From contig JAQUKH010000026.1 in assembly GCA_028719205.1 (NCBI GenBank), positions 1 to 37,861 on the forward strand: a DNA stretch of 37,861 nucleotides. Direction: 5' to 3'. Shown here in pieces: positions 24,195-31,467 of the stretch. Under the pieces are notes generated by a model. It was not told the origin of the DNA and did not search any database. It saw nothing but the letters and a program-made list of their open reading frames with translations. This stretch comes from a bacterium. GTDB taxonomy: Bacteria > JACRDZ01 > JAQUKH01. A program made the position numbers and the translations under genes. How positions within the stretch are numbered: the first letter of the stretch is position 1; every line of letters begins with the position of its first letter.

Positions 24195-24533
24195 ATGAAA
24201 AAAAATGTTCAAAAGATTGTAGAACAAATTAAAGAGCTTTTAGATCAATTAGCTACAATAGCTGGGGGGCAACATGTTGATAAAAAACTTTTAGTAAAAT
24301 CTGGTTCAGCTACTTCAAAAGGTGCTTCTGGTGCACTTTTATTACTTATAAATGAGGGTTTTTTTGATTCACCAAAAGATTTTAGTTCAATAATGGAAAA
24401 ATTGAAAGAGATTGGACGCTATTATCCCAAACCTACTGTTTCAATGAATTTATTAAATCTTACTAAAAGACGAACATTTAGTCGTCTTAAGAATAATGAC
24501 GTAGCAGGTTGGCAATATACATTAAGAAAATAA
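24195..24533 (+). CDS. Small winged-helix-like protein, first gene of the AT-rich module
   Basis: This 112-residue protein has an N-terminal helix (VQKIVEQIKELLDQLATI), a Ser/Gly-rich linker, and a C-terminal region starting SKGASGALLLLINEGFFDSP and ending NLLNLTKRRTFSRLKN then GWQYTLRK. I recall this general layout (GFF segment, two helices, then a basic wing) in small uncharacterised proteins beside HEPN-like genes in archaea and bacteria; it suggests a winged helix but no named family is certain. The ribosome site is the strong GGAGG at 24184-24188. The gene is AT-rich relative to the flanking chromosome. It may be a regulator or a structural partner of the following proteins. Confidence 0.55.
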   Translation: MKKNVQKIVEQIKELLDQLATIAGGQHVDKKLLVKSGSATSKGASGALLLLINEGFFDSPKDFSSIMEKLKEIGRYYPKPTVSMNLLNLTKRRTFSRLKNNDVAGWQYTLRK

Positions 24534-24549
24534 TTTATGGAGGTATTAT

Positions 24550-24948
24550 ATGAAAGAACACGAAATAATGGAAATTCTAAAACGCATTGATAGACTTGAA
24601 AAAGCTATATTTAGTAGTGAGAAGAAAAAAACAACAGTAAAGGAAAAAAGAGTTTTAGGTAGTGATATTAATTTTTCGCTTAATGAGAGAACATTTGTCA
24701 AAAGATATGCTTGCGATAAAAGTGGCCCCAAAAAACTTACTTTATTGCTTGCCTATTTTACAAAAGGTGCACTTGATAAAAGTATAGAACTTGCTGACAT
24801 AAAAAAACTTTGGAATAAAATGAAAACAAAAACTTTGCTAGGTACATTTAATATGTTTTATACAAGTGAAGCAAAAACAAAAGGATGGATTGATTCAAAA
24901 AAATATGGTTATTATAATTTAACAAATGAATGGAAGAATGTTTTATGA
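24550..24948 (+). CDS. Second small winged-helix-like protein of the module
   Basis: The 132-residue protein has an N-terminal coiled-coil-like helix (EIMEILKRIDRLEKAIF), a lysine-rich linker, and a C-terminal domain about 55-130: SGPKKLTLLLAYFTKG, then ELADIKKLWNKM, then TFNMFYTSEAKTKGWI and a strand YYNLTNEWK. This looks like a winged helix ending in the common LTxxG-type wing. It is a distant relative in layout of the preceding gene (helix, linker, wHTH). GGAGG lies at 24540-24544. Its stop overlaps the next start as ATGA (24945-24948), so it is coupled to the HEPN-like gene. Confidence 0.55.
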   Translation: MKEHEIMEILKRIDRLEKAIFSSEKKKTTVKEKRVLGSDINFSLNERTFVKRYACDKSGPKKLTLLLAYFTKGALDKSIELADIKKLWNKMKTKTLLGTFNMFYTSEAKTKGWIDSKKYGYYNLTNEWKNVL

Positions 24949-25730
24949 ATACTGAGAAAAAAGTAAAAGATTTATTAGCTAATAAATTTGGAATTAGGAA
25001 AATTGATTCATTTGTTAATTATTTATTGTCTTGTGTGCAAAAGTATGAAGAAGGCGATTGGGAAAATTCTTTAATCAATGCAGGTAAATTCGTTGAAGTA
25101 ATAATTAAATTAATATGGATTTATTGTGGTAAATCATTACCCACTAGAGCGAAAGATTTCAAAGCAAGTGTATATGCAGATAAAATAACAAGAGAAGTTC
25201 CAGCCGCAAATGTTCCTGAGGATGCAATACGTATTCAAATACCTCGTGCATGTATTTTTATCTATGATATAACTTCAAATCGTGGGGCTCGGCATGATTC
25301 AGATGAAGTGAATCCTAATGAAATGGATGCTACTGTAGTAGTTTCTATGTGCTCATGGGTAGTTGCTGAACTCATTCGTTTTTCAGCAAAGCAATTAATT
25401 AATATTAATGAAGCAAAAAAAATAGTCGATTCACTAATGGAACGCAAATATCCATTTTTTGAAGAAATTGATGAGAGAGTATATGTTGATAAAGGAAAAT
25501 TTAAAAGTGCACCTGAATGTGCTATTTTAATTTTATATAAATTATATCCACGTAGAATTAACAAAGAAACATTAATAGGCTTTGTAAAACTTCATAATTT
25601 TAGACCTACAGCAATTAAATTCGAACGTTTGAATTCTTATATCGATATTGATAAAAAAGGTGAAATATTATTGCGTGCAACTGGAAGGAAAAAGGCGGAA
25701 CATATTTTGAAACGGGACTCAGGGGGGTAA
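24945..25730 (+). CDS. HEPN-like protein with C-terminal winged-helix-like region
   Basis: The protein has 261 residues, starting at ATG 24945 (ATGA overlap). Residues about 10-145 are all-helical: YEEGDWENSLINAGKFVEVI, then IRIQIPRACIFIYDITSNRG, with Arg113-GAR-His117-Asp, followed by a long helix to AELIRFSA. An Arg-x3-His in this position resembles the RNase motif of HEPN and abortive-infection C-terminal domains, though the spacing is shorter than the usual Rx4-6H. Residues about 185-258 (APECAILILYKLYPRRIN to LLRATGRKKAEHIL) look like a winged helix. The predicted role is an RNA-cleaving or RNA-binding effector of a small defence module; this is inference. Confidence 0.55.
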   Translation: MNTEKKVKDLLANKFGIRKIDSFVNYLLSCVQKYEEGDWENSLINAGKFVEVIIKLIWIYCGKSLPTRAKDFKASVYADKITREVPAANVPEDAIRIQIPRACIFIYDITSNRGARHDSDEVNPNEMDATVVVSMCSWVVAELIRFSAKQLININEAKKIVDSLMERKYPFFEEIDERVYVDKGKFKSAPECAILILYKLYPRRINKETLIGFVKLHNFRPTAIKFERLNSYIDIDKKGEILLRATGRKKAEHILKRDSGG

Positions 25731-25742
25731 TAGTCCACTTAG

Positions 25743-25865
25743 AAAAGATTCTTTAACAAAACGAAATTAATTTTCATTGATGAAACTAAGGAAGTTGATG
25801 GGTTGTTGTTTGAAAAGTTTAATGTGTTTTGGAAAATATTGTTATCAAAATTTCAGAATTATTAA
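25743..25865 (+). pseudogene. Short gene fossil between the module and the nuclease
   Basis: A start-less open stretch of 40 codons reads KLIFIDETKEVDGLLFEKF and on to FWKILLSKFQNY before TAA. IFIDET followed by a helix looks protein-like, perhaps the N-terminus of a DUF3800-type protein, but this is weak. The rest of this 200-base gap holds an inverted repeat (25873-25905). Confidence 0.25.
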
Positions 25866-25872
25866 AATTTTA

Positions 25873-25905
25873 TAACAATTACGTAATATTGAATATCAAT
25901 TGTTA
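25873..25905. promoter_or_regulatory. Inverted repeat upstream of the nuclease gene
   Basis: TAACAATT (25873-25880) and AATTGTTA (25898-25905) are perfect inverted arms 17 bases apart, 25 bases before the start of the nuclease gene. It could be an operator; no T run follows, so it is not a simple terminator. Confidence 0.4.
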
Positions 25906-25929
25906 CAAATTAAAAGAGGGAATTAATAA

Positions 25930-26838
25930 ATGTTTGATGTATTTACAGAAGAAATTGAAGTTACCATAAAAGACGGAATGGCAAATTTATATTGGTACAA
26001 AGGTGATTTGCATAAATCTTGGCTTAGGTCTGGTGTTGATATTGCTCTATGTAATCAAATAAAAAATACGAAAAATGCTGAAGCAAATAATCTAACAAAA
26101 CGTCAACAAATGGACTTGTTGTATCAAACACTGAGAGACAATGATTATAATAGACGATTAGAAATTTCTAGGAATTTTGTCAGAATACTTATTGAACAAA
26201 AAACATTTTCTCCACAAGACCCAAAACACCGAATAGAAATAGCAGAAAAAGCAGCTCTTAAGCTTAAAGATATAATACGAGAACAAGAAAAAGATTTGGA
26301 ATACCAGGAATCTATAAAAAGAAAAGCTCATAAATCAAAAGAGAAAGACTATTATACTCAGCTTCTTGAAATTAGAGATGACTTTGTTTCTGCTCAAGAA
26401 CTGGAACCGCAGCAAAAAGGATATGCACTTGAAAAATTATTTGTAAAACTTATGCAAGCAAGCCAAGTCTTGGTTGAAGAGCCTTTTTGTATAAAGGGTG
26501 AGCAGCTTGATGGTGCCATAAAGCATGATGGACATTATTATTTAATTGAACTTAAATGGACACAATCCAAAGTAGAACCTAAAGATATTGGAAGTTTTTT
26601 TTATAAGGTAGAAGGAAAGTTAGATTCTCGTGGTCTAATTATATCAATGAATGGGTATACAGATGGCGTCATTGATTCTCTCCCTAGAGGGAAAGAACTA
26701 AAAATTCTTTTGATGGATGGTATTCACTTAGCAAATGTTATATATGGGATGTATACATTCCGTGAGCTTTTGGAACATGCAATTAGTCAAGCATCTTTAA
26801 AAGCTAATTTATATTGCAATCATAACTTAAAGGCATGA
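25930..26838 (+). CDS. PD-(D/E)XK (Mrr-like) restriction endonuclease-family protein
   Basis: The 302-residue protein has a helical N-terminal half (about 1-155), with YWYKGDLHKSWLRSG near the start and a charged coiled-coil stretch (LKDIIREQEKDLEYQ). A nuclease core follows: Glu168 in GYALEKLFVKLMQ, Asp194 in GEQLDGAI, and Glu207-Leu-Lys209 in YYLIELKWTQ, then GSFFYKVEGK and RGLIISMNGYTDG. That is the catalytic order of PD-(D/E)XK enzymes, so DNA cleavage is plausible. AAGAGGG precedes ATG 25930. There is no methylase beside it, so it may act alone or target modified or foreign DNA. AT-rich composition fits the acquired island. Confidence 0.72.
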   Translation: MFDVFTEEIEVTIKDGMANLYWYKGDLHKSWLRSGVDIALCNQIKNTKNAEANNLTKRQQMDLLYQTLRDNDYNRRLEISRNFVRILIEQKTFSPQDPKHRIEIAEKAALKLKDIIREQEKDLEYQESIKRKAHKSKEKDYYTQLLEIRDDFVSAQELEPQQKGYALEKLFVKLMQASQVLVEEPFCIKGEQLDGAIKHDGHYYLIELKWTQSKVEPKDIGSFFYKVEGKLDSRGLIISMNGYTDGVIDSLPRGKELKILLMDGIHLANVIYGMYTFRELLEHAISQASLKANLYCNHNLKA

Positions 26839-26901
26839 GTAAAAGATGCGAACGTTGTTTTTGTGGGAACATTGCATCCTACATATACTAACCATTTGTA
26901 A
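26839..26901 (+). pseudogene. Fragment of a Gfo/Idh/MocA-type oxidoreductase gene
   Basis: Right after the nuclease stop, 20 codons read KDANVVFVGTLHPTYTNHL before a stop. This resembles the DVVYVGTxHPxH segment of Gfo/Idh/MocA dehydrogenases. Nothing of the rest of that family is present, so it is a fossil marking an old deletion or insertion edge. Confidence 0.4.
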
Positions 26902-26907
26902 AACAAT

Positions 26908-27045
26908 ATGAAAAAAATCAACAATCGTCAAAACAAATTAATTCAAATAAACCCGGTAAAGTATTTCAACAAAGAAAATTTAAAGCTGGCGCAAAAAATT
27001 GGGAGAAGGGCTGATTCAAAACTTGACCGGAGAGGGGTGAAATAA
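26908..27045 (+). CDS. Small basic protein of unknown function
   Basis: A 45-codon ORF encodes a very basic peptide ([20 protein letters not shown], then [15 protein letters not shown]). It ends one base before the start of the DUF6485-like gene, so the two may be translated together. No ribosome site is clear. It may instead be the tail of a lost gene. Not recognised. Confidence 0.3.
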   Translation: MKKINNRQNKLIQINPVKYFNKENLKLAQKIGRRADSKLDRRGVK

Positions 27046-27046
27046 T

Positions 27047-27238
27047 ATGGAATGCCGGATAAATCAAAATACACAAAATTGTAATTGCACATACGAACCC
27101 TGCAGCCGCAAAGGTAAATGCTGCGAATGCCTGGTTTATCACAAAAGGAGTGATGAACTTCCCGCGTGTTTTTTCTCTGCCGATATCGAAAAAACTTATG
27201 ACCGTTCAATTGAAAGATTTTTAAAAATAAAGAAATAA
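27047..27238 (+). CDS. DUF6485-like small cysteine-rich protein
   Basis: This 63-residue protein has cysteines at [20 protein letters not shown] plus one each near the start (MECRI) and in ELPACFFS, then [17 protein letters not shown] recognise this as the DUF6485 pattern, likely metal-binding, with unknown function. GAGAGGGG lies at 27030-27037. Its last 41 bases recur at 29602-29642, where the [11 protein letters not shown]-stop codons survive without the gene body. Confidence 0.7.
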   Translation: MECRINQNTQNCNCTYEPCSRKGKCCECLVYHKRSDELPACFFSADIEKTYDRSIERFLKIKK

Positions 27239-27241
27239 AAA
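27201..27241 (+). repeat. Left copy of a 41-base direct repeat (3' end of the DUF6485-like gene)
   Basis: It matches 29602-29642 at 37 of 41 positions, all differences being transitions. The three differences inside the reading frame (CGT/CGC, TCA/TCG, AAG/AAA) are all synonymous. Confidence 0.8.
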
Positions 27242-27257
27242 AGCGGACATTTTTATC

Positions 27258-27286
27258 TTGACATATACGCATAGAAGGCGTATATC
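27258..27286 (+). promoter_or_regulatory. Promoter with an embedded palindrome
   Basis: TTGACA 27258-27263 and TATATC 27281-27286 are 17 bp apart. ATATACGC (27263-27270) and GCGTATAT (27278-27285) are perfect inverted arms with a 7-base gap, covering the space between the two boxes. This is a typical repressor-controlled layout, but the only following ORF is 56 codons. Confidence 0.5.
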
Positions 27287-27296
27287 GTAGTATAAA

Positions 27297-27467
27297 ATGA
27301 GAAAAGAAAAATTAAATTTTAAATACATAAGAGAAAATAATCCAACCGAAATAATTAACAGTGATCTGGTATTTAAGGAAAGCCTGTTGAACATTATTTC
27401 CAGAATTCAGTCTGGAAAAATGAAATGGCATAAAATGTCTGCTGTAAAAGAGGCAATGATAAAATAG
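27297..27467 (+). CDS. Small protein of unknown function behind an operator-like promoter
   Basis: A 56-codon ORF (KLNFKYIRENNPTEIINSDL, then FKESLLNIISRIQSGKMKWH) starts 11 bases after the -10 box, so its transcript would be nearly leaderless; no ribosome site is seen. It may be a decayed antitoxin or the remains of a regulator that once used the palindrome. No family is recognised. Confidence 0.35.
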   Translation: MRKEKLNFKYIRENNPTEIINSDLVFKESLLNIISRIQSGKMKWHKMSAVKEAMIK

Positions 27468-27511
27468 TCCATTTTGCTAATTGCGACAGATTTTCTTTAA
27501 TAATCCCCCAA

Positions 27512-27972
27512 ATGAAATCCAAATACAACCCCGATGTACATCACAGGAAATCATCGATGGATTTCAAATAATGCCGAACCATATTCATGGGATTATTATG
27601 ATTAATGTAGGGGCGCAATTCATTGCGCCCTGCCAATCGGTAATTAAACAACAGGGCGGTAAAAATCAGGGCGTGATGAATCACGCCCCTACAATTGGGG
27701 AAATTGTACGTTCGTTTAAGGCACGATGTACCCGTGCGATTAACAAAATTCATAATAATATAGATATACCTGTTTGGCAGCGAAATTATTACGAACACAT
27801 AATCCGCAATGAAATTGAATTAAATTCCATCCGGGAATATATTGTAAATAATCCATTGAAATGGCCGGATGATGAAAATAATCCGGATAACATTATGAAA
27901 TATTATCCGGTTTTAGTGGTAAAATATATAAAAATATTTAATATCACCTGCAGAAAAAATAACAGAAATTAA
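27512..27972 (+). pseudogene. Internally deleted, frameshifted RAYT transposase
   Basis: The typical RAYT N-terminus reads from ATG 27512 (MKSKYNPDVHHRKS), then the frame is lost. From about 27553 another frame continues IDGFQIMPNHIHGIIMI, the HUH segment. About 50-60 residues between the two parts (the VTICT strand region in the first RAYT) are missing. The rest is intact: an in-frame REP pair (27607-27692), PVWQRNYYEHIIRNEIELNS with the catalytic Tyr, then YIVNNPLKW. The C-terminal tail is longer than usual. It is open from 27481 in the downstream frame, but that start is not genuine. Without the N-terminal strands it is probably inactive. Confidence 0.8.
27607..27692. repeat. Two inverted REP hairpins inside the second RAYT frame
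   Basis: Left 27607-27630: GTAG head, arms GGGCGCAAT and ATTGCGCCC. Right 27669-27692 inverted: arms GGGCGTGAT and ATCACGCCC, then the complementary CTAC head. Reverse-complementing the right copy, the 24-mers differ at four positions that form two compensating pairs. The spacer is 38 bases. The insert lies at the same protein position as in the first RAYT, again reading V-G-A. Confidence 0.85.
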
Positions 27973-27976
27973 TCAT

Positions 27977-29614
27977 ATGCCTTTTTCATTTTTTGAAATT
28001 GAAGAGAATAAAAAACGAAAAATATTTTTTCTGTTTATTTTCTTGATTTGTTTTTATTTTATCGGGGCATGGTTATTGAGTGTTGTAATATTCGCGCCCA
28101 GGATACTGTTTTATTCATTCAGGATCTCCTTCTTTTCTGCAAATTATCTTCTTTCTATTTTTTCCGCCGCCTTTATAGCCGCGGTTCTTCACTGGAATAT
28201 TTCCAAAACATACGGCACTAAAAACATAATAAGCATTTTACGCGCGAATCCCCCGGATAAGGAGGATATGTACCACCGGGTGTTCATGAACGTCGTAGAA
28301 GAGGTTGGTATTGCCGCTGGCGGGAGAAAAATAGGCTGCGTAGTGCTTCCGATAATGGGAATGAACGCGTTTTCCGTGGATGATTTTAATAACCACGCGG
28401 TAATCGGCGTGACGGAAGGGCTTCTTTCGAAACTCAGCAGGGCTGAATTAGAGGCGGTTGTCGGCCATGAGGCTGCCCATATTGTTTCTCGGGATACGCT
28501 TTTAAAAACTATTGCGGTATCTCTTTTTTCTGTTTTTGGCGCAGTTTTTGAAAGGATGCGGAAAGCGATAATAATCGGGGTTAATCCGGAAGCAAGGAAA
28601 AAAGAAATTAATCCCCTCGTTCTGCTCATTTATTTAGTTTCAGGTTTCCTTTATTTAATGGGGAAATTTATAAGCATTTTTATTTCGCGGGAATGTGAAT
28701 ACCGCGCGGACGCGGTCGCGGTAAGGCTGGTAAGAGATCCGTTGAGTTTAGCCAGGGCGCTTTACCGGATAAATAAAGGATGGCGGGGAGGAGGTATAGG
28801 TTATGACGCCCTGGAATGCCTTTTTATTACAAACCCGAATTACAGCCGGCTGGATGAAAGCGAAGGATTTTTTGCTGATCTGTTTTCAACTCATCCTCCC
28901 ATAAGAAAGCGCCTGGATGTTTTATTGAATATGGCGCACAGCGATTTAAACAATATGGAAAAAGATATACAGGCCGCCTGTTCCGGGATCGTAAAACCGG
29001 ATGAATTGAAAATTATACCTTTGAAGGAACAAAAATGGTATATTGCGTTAAATGAATGGCAGGGCCCGTTTTCAACAATAGAACTTTTATCTTCGGGATT
29101 ATTGAAAATTGACAGTTTTGTAAAAAAAGAAGGGAATGAAAAGATCTTAATTGCCGGCAGTGAACCGGAGATTGCGGAAGCCGTCCGGCAACTTAATAAA
29201 GGATCCGGCGGATATATCTGTCCGCGCTGTTTTCAGGGCCTCGGAAAGTATTTATATGAAGGGGCGCCTATACATGTATGCGGTTCATGCAAGGGAGAAT
29301 TGCTTGAAGAAGATAAGGTAACGCGTATTTTGGTAAGGGAGAGGCAGGGTTTTTCTGATGAAATCAAAAGAAACGCGAAAATAATAGAGGAATCGGCGAA
29401 AAAAATATTTATCGATAAAAAGGTAAAAATGAAAAATGAATATGCGTGCCCTGGATGTAAAAAGGCCATGTCCCGGATTTTTTACAGCCTTGTTTATCCT
29501 ATCGAAATAGACAGGTGCTTCGAATGTAATTTAATATGGTTTGATAAAAATGAATTGGAAATGCTGCAGTATTTAACAGAAAAATATAGTTCTTCAATTT
29601 CACCGCTCGATTGA
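27977..29614 (+). CDS. M48 metallopeptidase fused to a GYF_2-like domain and two TFIIB-type zinc ribbons
   Basis: The 545-residue protein has two N-terminal membrane segments (about 15-40 and 50-75). The M48/HtpX core has HEAAH (His164-His168) and EYRAD (Glu241 as third zinc ligand), and another hydrophobic stretch at about 210-235. A GYF_2-like segment (WYIALNEWQGPFSTIEL, about 355-400) follows, then two zf-TFIIB units: CPRC with CGSCKGELLEEDKV, and CPGC with CFECNLIWFDKNELEML. It is probably an inner-membrane protease of the HtpX/Ste24 type with cytoplasmic sensor-like domains; the fusion is unusual. The last codons and stop lie in the right copy of the DUF6485 3'-end repeat. Confidence 0.85.
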   Translation: MPFSFFEIEENKKRKIFFLFIFLICFYFIGAWLLSVVIFAPRILFYSFRISFFSANYLLSIFSAAFIAAVLHWNISKTYGTKNIISILRANPPDKEDMYHRVFMNVVEEVGIAAGGRKIGCVVLPIMGMNAFSVDDFNNHAVIGVTEGLLSKLSRAELEAVVGHEAAHIVSRDTLLKTIAVSLFSVFGAVFERMRKAIIIGVNPEARKKEINPLVLLIYLVSGFLYLMGKFISIFISRECEYRADAVAVRLVRDPLSLARALYRINKGWRGGGIGYDALECLFITNPNYSRLDESEGFFADLFSTHPPIRKRLDVLLNMAHSDLNNMEKDIQAACSGIVKPDELKIIPLKEQKWYIALNEWQGPFSTIELLSSGLLKIDSFVKKEGNEKILIAGSEPEIAEAVRQLNKGSGGYICPRCFQGLGKYLYEGAPIHVCGSCKGELLEEDKVTRILVRERQGFSDEIKRNAKIIEESAKKIFIDKKVKMKNEYACPGCKKAMSRIFYSLVYPIEIDRCFECNLIWFDKNELEMLQYLTEKYSSSISPLD

Positions 29615-29642
29615 AAGATTTTTAAAAATAAAAAAATAAGAA
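29602..29642 (+). repeat. Right copy of the DUF6485 3'-end direct repeat
   Basis: The bases still read [11 protein letters not shown]-stop in one frame, with no gene in front; in another frame they supply the stop of the M48 gene. See 27201-27241. Confidence 0.8.
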
Positions 29643-29689
29643 ATATAAAAATTTTCTATCCTGATATATAATAATTATTATTCACAAAA

Positions 29690-30397
29690 ATGAAACAATT
29701 ATACCCGGAGTATATGAAAAAAACATTTAAAAAGCTCATAATTTTTATTTTAATAGTTGCCGTAATATTACTGGTTGAATATTTATACTTCGGGAATTAT
29801 TTTACGTTAGAAAGCCTGAAAAATGACAAAGATTTCCTGCAAAATTATGTAAGCCAAAATTATTTATCATCCGTTTTTATTTACATAGCAATATACATTC
29901 TTTCAATATCATTTTTTGTCCCGGATACAGCTGTTCTTGTGCTGGCGGGAGGGTATCTGTTCGGTGTAATACCCTGCGCGATCTATGTGAATATTGCCGT
30001 GACGATCGGTTCGGGGATTGCGTTCCTTATTTGCCGGTATCTTTTCGGGGAATGGTGGCAGAAAATATATAAAGACAAACTGGTTGAATTTAATTATGAA
30101 GTGAACAAAAATGGATATTTGTATTTATTGACAATGAGATTAATGCCTGTTTTCCCTTATTTTCTTGTCAATATCCTGGCCGCGTTGACTACAATTCCGT
30201 TTATAACTTTTATCTGGACAACATCCGTCGGTATTTTACCTGGCACATTAATATACGCGTTTGCCGGCAGTCAGTTAAATACTATTTCATCATTAAAAGA
30301 TATTTTTTCGTTAAAGATCATATTTGCTTTTTCAATGTTAGCATTCCTCCCTTTTTTCTGCGCGGAAATAAAAAACCGGATGCATAAAAAAATATAG
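29690..30397 (+). CDS. TVP38/TMEM64 (DedA-like, VTT domain) membrane protein
   Basis: This 235-residue inner-membrane protein has a first helix at about 12-30 (IIFILIVAVILLVEYLYF) and the VTT core: FVPDTAVLVLAGGYLFG, then ISFFVPD/GSGIAFLICRYLFG helices and LTMRLMPVFPYFLVNILAAL. VTT proteins move lipids across the membrane or affect lipid homeostasis; the substrate here is unknown. ATG 29690 has no ribosome site; ATG 29714 has CGGAG just 3 bases before it, so the protein may be eight residues shorter. It converges on cysM with a 5-base gap. Confidence 0.85.
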   Translation: MKQLYPEYMKKTFKKLIIFILIVAVILLVEYLYFGNYFTLESLKNDKDFLQNYVSQNYLSSVFIYIAIYILSISFFVPDTAVLVLAGGYLFGVIPCAIYVNIAVTIGSGIAFLICRYLFGEWWQKIYKDKLVEFNYEVNKNGYLYLLTMRLMPVFPYFLVNILAALTTIPFITFIWTTSVGILPGTLIYAFAGSQLNTISSLKDIFSLKIIFAFSMLAFLPFFCAEIKNRMHKKI

Positions 30398-30402
30398 AGA
30401 TA

Positions 30403-31323
30403 TCACGGCGGGCATTCCGCGCAAATCGAACGGAAAAGGCTGGTGGAAAGGTATCGGTCGCCTCGGTCAGGGAGCAAAACTACCACTGTGTCTGACGGGG
30501 AAAGATCAGAAGCTGCGTGTAACGCGGCGCACAACGCGGCGCCGCTGCTCATGCCGGAAAAAAGGCCTTCTTCCAGGGCCAGCCTGTTTGCCATCGCGTA
30601 TGCCGGGCGGTCCTCAACTGTTATTACCCTGTCCAGCCTGGCTCTTTCATATATTTTTGGAACGATGGATTCGGTCATATTTTTTAAACCCTGGATAGCG
30701 TGCCCTTTAATAGGTTCCGCGCCGATGATCTGGATCCTGGAATTAAATTCTTTCAACCTTCTGCCGACGCCCATTAGGGTCCCGGTAGTTCCCATTCCCG
30801 CTACAAACGCCGTTATTTCACCCTTGGTCTGTTTTAAGATTTCCGCGCCGGTCGATTCATAGTGGCTTAACCAGTTATCCGGATTTTCAAACTGGTTGGG
30901 CATAAAATATTTATCAGGATCTTCATTCATGATCCTATGTGCCTCTCTTATCGCGCCGTCCGTACCTTCTTTCGCGGGTGTAAGGACAAGTTCCGCCCCG
31001 TAAGCCAGCAGTATCTGCCTGCGTTCCATGCTTACGCATTCCGGCAGTGTTAATTTAGTTCTGTATCCTTTGCAGGCACAGATCATCGCTAAACCAATAC
31101 CTGTATTGCCGGATGTCGGTTCTAAAATAACCTTTCCCTGTTTCAGAAGCCCTTTTTTTTCCGCGCCGTTGATCATCCATAAAGCCGGGCGGTCTTTAAC
31201 CGAACCGCCGGGATTACTTCCTTCCAGTTTGGCCAGGATCCTCGCGCCTTTTTCAGGTTTGATCCGTTTAAGTTCAACGAGCGGTGTGTTGCCGATAGAT
31301 TCAAGCAAATGAGGAATTTTCAT
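30403..31323 (-). CDS. cysM: Cysteine synthase, CysM/CysK type
   Basis: The 306-residue PLP enzyme makes cysteine from O-acetylserine (or a related activated serine) and sulfide. Motifs: IGNTPLVEL near the start, PLP Lys43 in NPGGSVKDRPALWM, substrate loop EPTSGNTGIGLAM, GMGTTGTLMGVGRRLKE for the PLP phosphate, and GMSSGAAL. The features lean to CysM, but CysK or cystathionine-beta-synthase-like use is possible. ATG at 31323 is chosen with AAAGGA upstream; the frame runs on to 31428 but that part is not family-like. It is divergent from the MFS gene. Confidence 0.88.
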   Translation of the reverse strand: MKIPHLLESIGNTPLVELKRIKPEKGARILAKLEGSNPGGSVKDRPALWMINGAEKKGLLKQGKVILEPTSGNTGIGLAMICACKGYRTKLTLPECVSMERRQILLAYGAELVLTPAKEGTDGAIREAHRIMNEDPDKYFMPNQFENPDNWLSHYESTGAEILKQTKGEITAFVAGMGTTGTLMGVGRRLKEFNSRIQIIGAEPIKGHAIQGLKNMTESIVPKIYERARLDRVITVEDRPAYAMANRLALEEGLFSGMSSGAALCAALHAASDLSPSDTVVVLLPDRGDRYLSTSLFRSICAECPP

Positions 31324-31407
31324 ATTTATCCTTTGATATTTTTCAGGGAATAGTATACACCAGCTTGCCGGTATTTTTCCAGTTAAATGAGCAAATTTAT
31401 TCTCCCC

Positions 31408-31437
31408 TTGACAACTCCTTATTATCACCCATATAAT
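31408..31437 (+). promoter_or_regulatory. Sigma-70-type promoter of the MFS/hydrolase pair
   Basis: TTGACA 31408-31413 and TATAAT 31432-31437 with an 18-bp spacer, 30 bases before the MFS start. Confidence 0.65.
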
Positions 31438-31467
31438 AATTTATAAATTAAAACTGGAATTATTCAA

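Noticed and set aside
30443-30862. 139-codon plus-strand open frame opposite cysM
   Set aside because: Antisense to a conserved enzyme with all its motifs; no independent support.
31324-31428. Upstream extension of the cysM frame
   Set aside because: The extra 35 residues are not CysM-like, and a good ribosome site precedes the start at 31323.
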